Shown here in pieces: positions 63,599 to 64,000 of a stretch of DNA of 64,000 nt. Origin of the DNA: Deinococcus sp. AJ005 (GTDB lineage Bacteria; Deinococcota; Deinococci; Deinococcales; Deinococcaceae); the NCBI RefSeq assembly GCF_009017495.1, contig NZ_CP044990.1, forward strand, positions 515,001 through 579,000, written 5' to 3'. A program made the position numbers and the translations under genes. The notes beneath the pieces are model-generated. The model saw only the letters and a list, made by a program, of their open reading frames with translations, did not search any database and was not told where the DNA came from. The first letter of the stretch is position 1, and every line of letters begins with the position of its first letter.

Positions 63599-64000
63599 CC
63601 GGAGGCTGGCTGGTCCGGCGCGTGCTGCTGGCCCTGCTGGCTGCCTTCGGTGTCGGGGTGCTGGTCTTTACCCTGCTGCGGCTGATCCCCGGCGACGTGG
63701 TCACGCAACTGATCGGCCTGGAAGGCAACGTCAGCGCCGCGCAGCAGGCCGAGATGCGCCGCCTGTTCGGCCTGGATCAACCGATCTGGGTCCAGTTCCT
63801 GAGCTGGTTCGGGGCGCTGCTGCGTGGCGATTTTGGCGTCAGTCTCCGCACAGACCGCCCCGTCTTCGCTGATTTGCTGCTGCGCTTCCCGGTCACGCTC
63901 CAGCTCTCAGCGATGGCCCTGCTGTTCGCCCTGCTGGTGGGCCTGCCGCTGGGCATCCTGGCCGCGCTCAAGCGGGGCAAGGCTGCCGACCTGATCTCCA
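63595..64000 (+). CDS. Peptide ABC transporter permease, DppB type, cut by window edge
   Basis: About 135 codons are visible from TTG 63595, overlapping the cupin stop. The N-terminus (LVRRVLLALLAAFGVGVLVFTLLRLIPGD) and the following VSAAQQAEMRRLFGLDQPIWVQ and GDFGVSLRTDRPV match DppB/OppB permeases. This is a second permease set in the same cluster. Internal GTG codons are possible starts. Confidence 0.9.
   Translation, partial: MTGGWLVRRVLLALLAAFGVGVLVFTLLRLIPGDVVTQLIGLEGNVSAAQQAEMRRLFGLDQPIWVQFLSWFGALLRGDFGVSLRTDRPVFADLLLRFPVTLQLSAMALLFALLVGLPLGILAALKRGKAADLIS

Overview
The window is high-GC bacterial chromosome, and the lineage is almost certainly Deinococcus. The evidence is the N-terminus of RpoB, a RpoC with the very large insertion typical of Deinococcus/Thermus, a CbiX/iron-sulfur protein like D. 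radiodurans DR2241, and many start codons lying 6-7 bases after a TANNNT -10 box, the leaderless arrangement common in this genus. I saw no tRNA, rRNA, CRISPR array, insertion sequence or prophage.

Layout. 1-9.4 kb is housekeeping: purC (cut by the left edge), the DR2241-like protein, a one-EF-hand protein, a HIT protein overlapping guaB, a 22-residue-repeat protein, an AAA+ ATPase, a tautomerase, a CAP-domain lipoprotein and msrB. 9.5-10.9 kb holds a cysteine-rich copper-binding-type protein beside two decayed genes: a DUF305 membrane protein with an in-frame TAG, and a frameshifted small ORF on the opposite strand. 10.8-19.4 kb is the rpoB-rpoC operon with its own promoter and terminator.

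19.6-22.6 kb is the most novel-looking locus. A 46-codon secreted-peptide gene, a 62-codon ORF and an HD-GYP phosphodiesterase form one minus-strand operon. It is divergent from a TPR-plus-BTAD (SARP-like) regulator, with overlapping -10 boxes. The regulator is AT-rich in its N-terminal sensor half and GC-rich in its C-terminal output half. Together these suggest a peptide signalling module with exchangeable specificity (inference).

22.8-30.2 kb holds a ferredoxin, then four secreted or lipoprotein genes built on beta-propeller and Ig-like domains. 30.3-38.8 kb is mixed metabolism (GGT-like, LysR, transglutaminase-like, DUF255 thioredoxin-fold, PIG-L deacetylase, rpiA, bcp). 38.9-43.8 kb is deoC-maf-mreC-mreD-mrdA, which links nucleoside metabolism to the rod/elongation machinery. 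43.8-47 kb is a persulfide-handling module: a CstR-like repressor, a metallo-beta-lactamase/rhodanese fusion and a flavin disulfide reductase. 47.2-50.6 kb holds envelope proteins (PEGA lipoprotein, small secreted protein, PQQ-type propeller).

50.7-64 kb is a large peptide import and breakdown cluster under a divergent IclR regulator. It has two solute-binding proteins, permease genes, a cupin and M28-, M20-, M19-, S33- and M24-type peptidases. Three of the four metallopeptidase homologues (all but M19) have changes at canonical metal-ligand or catalytic positions. The cluster continues past the right edge; no ABC ATPase is in view.
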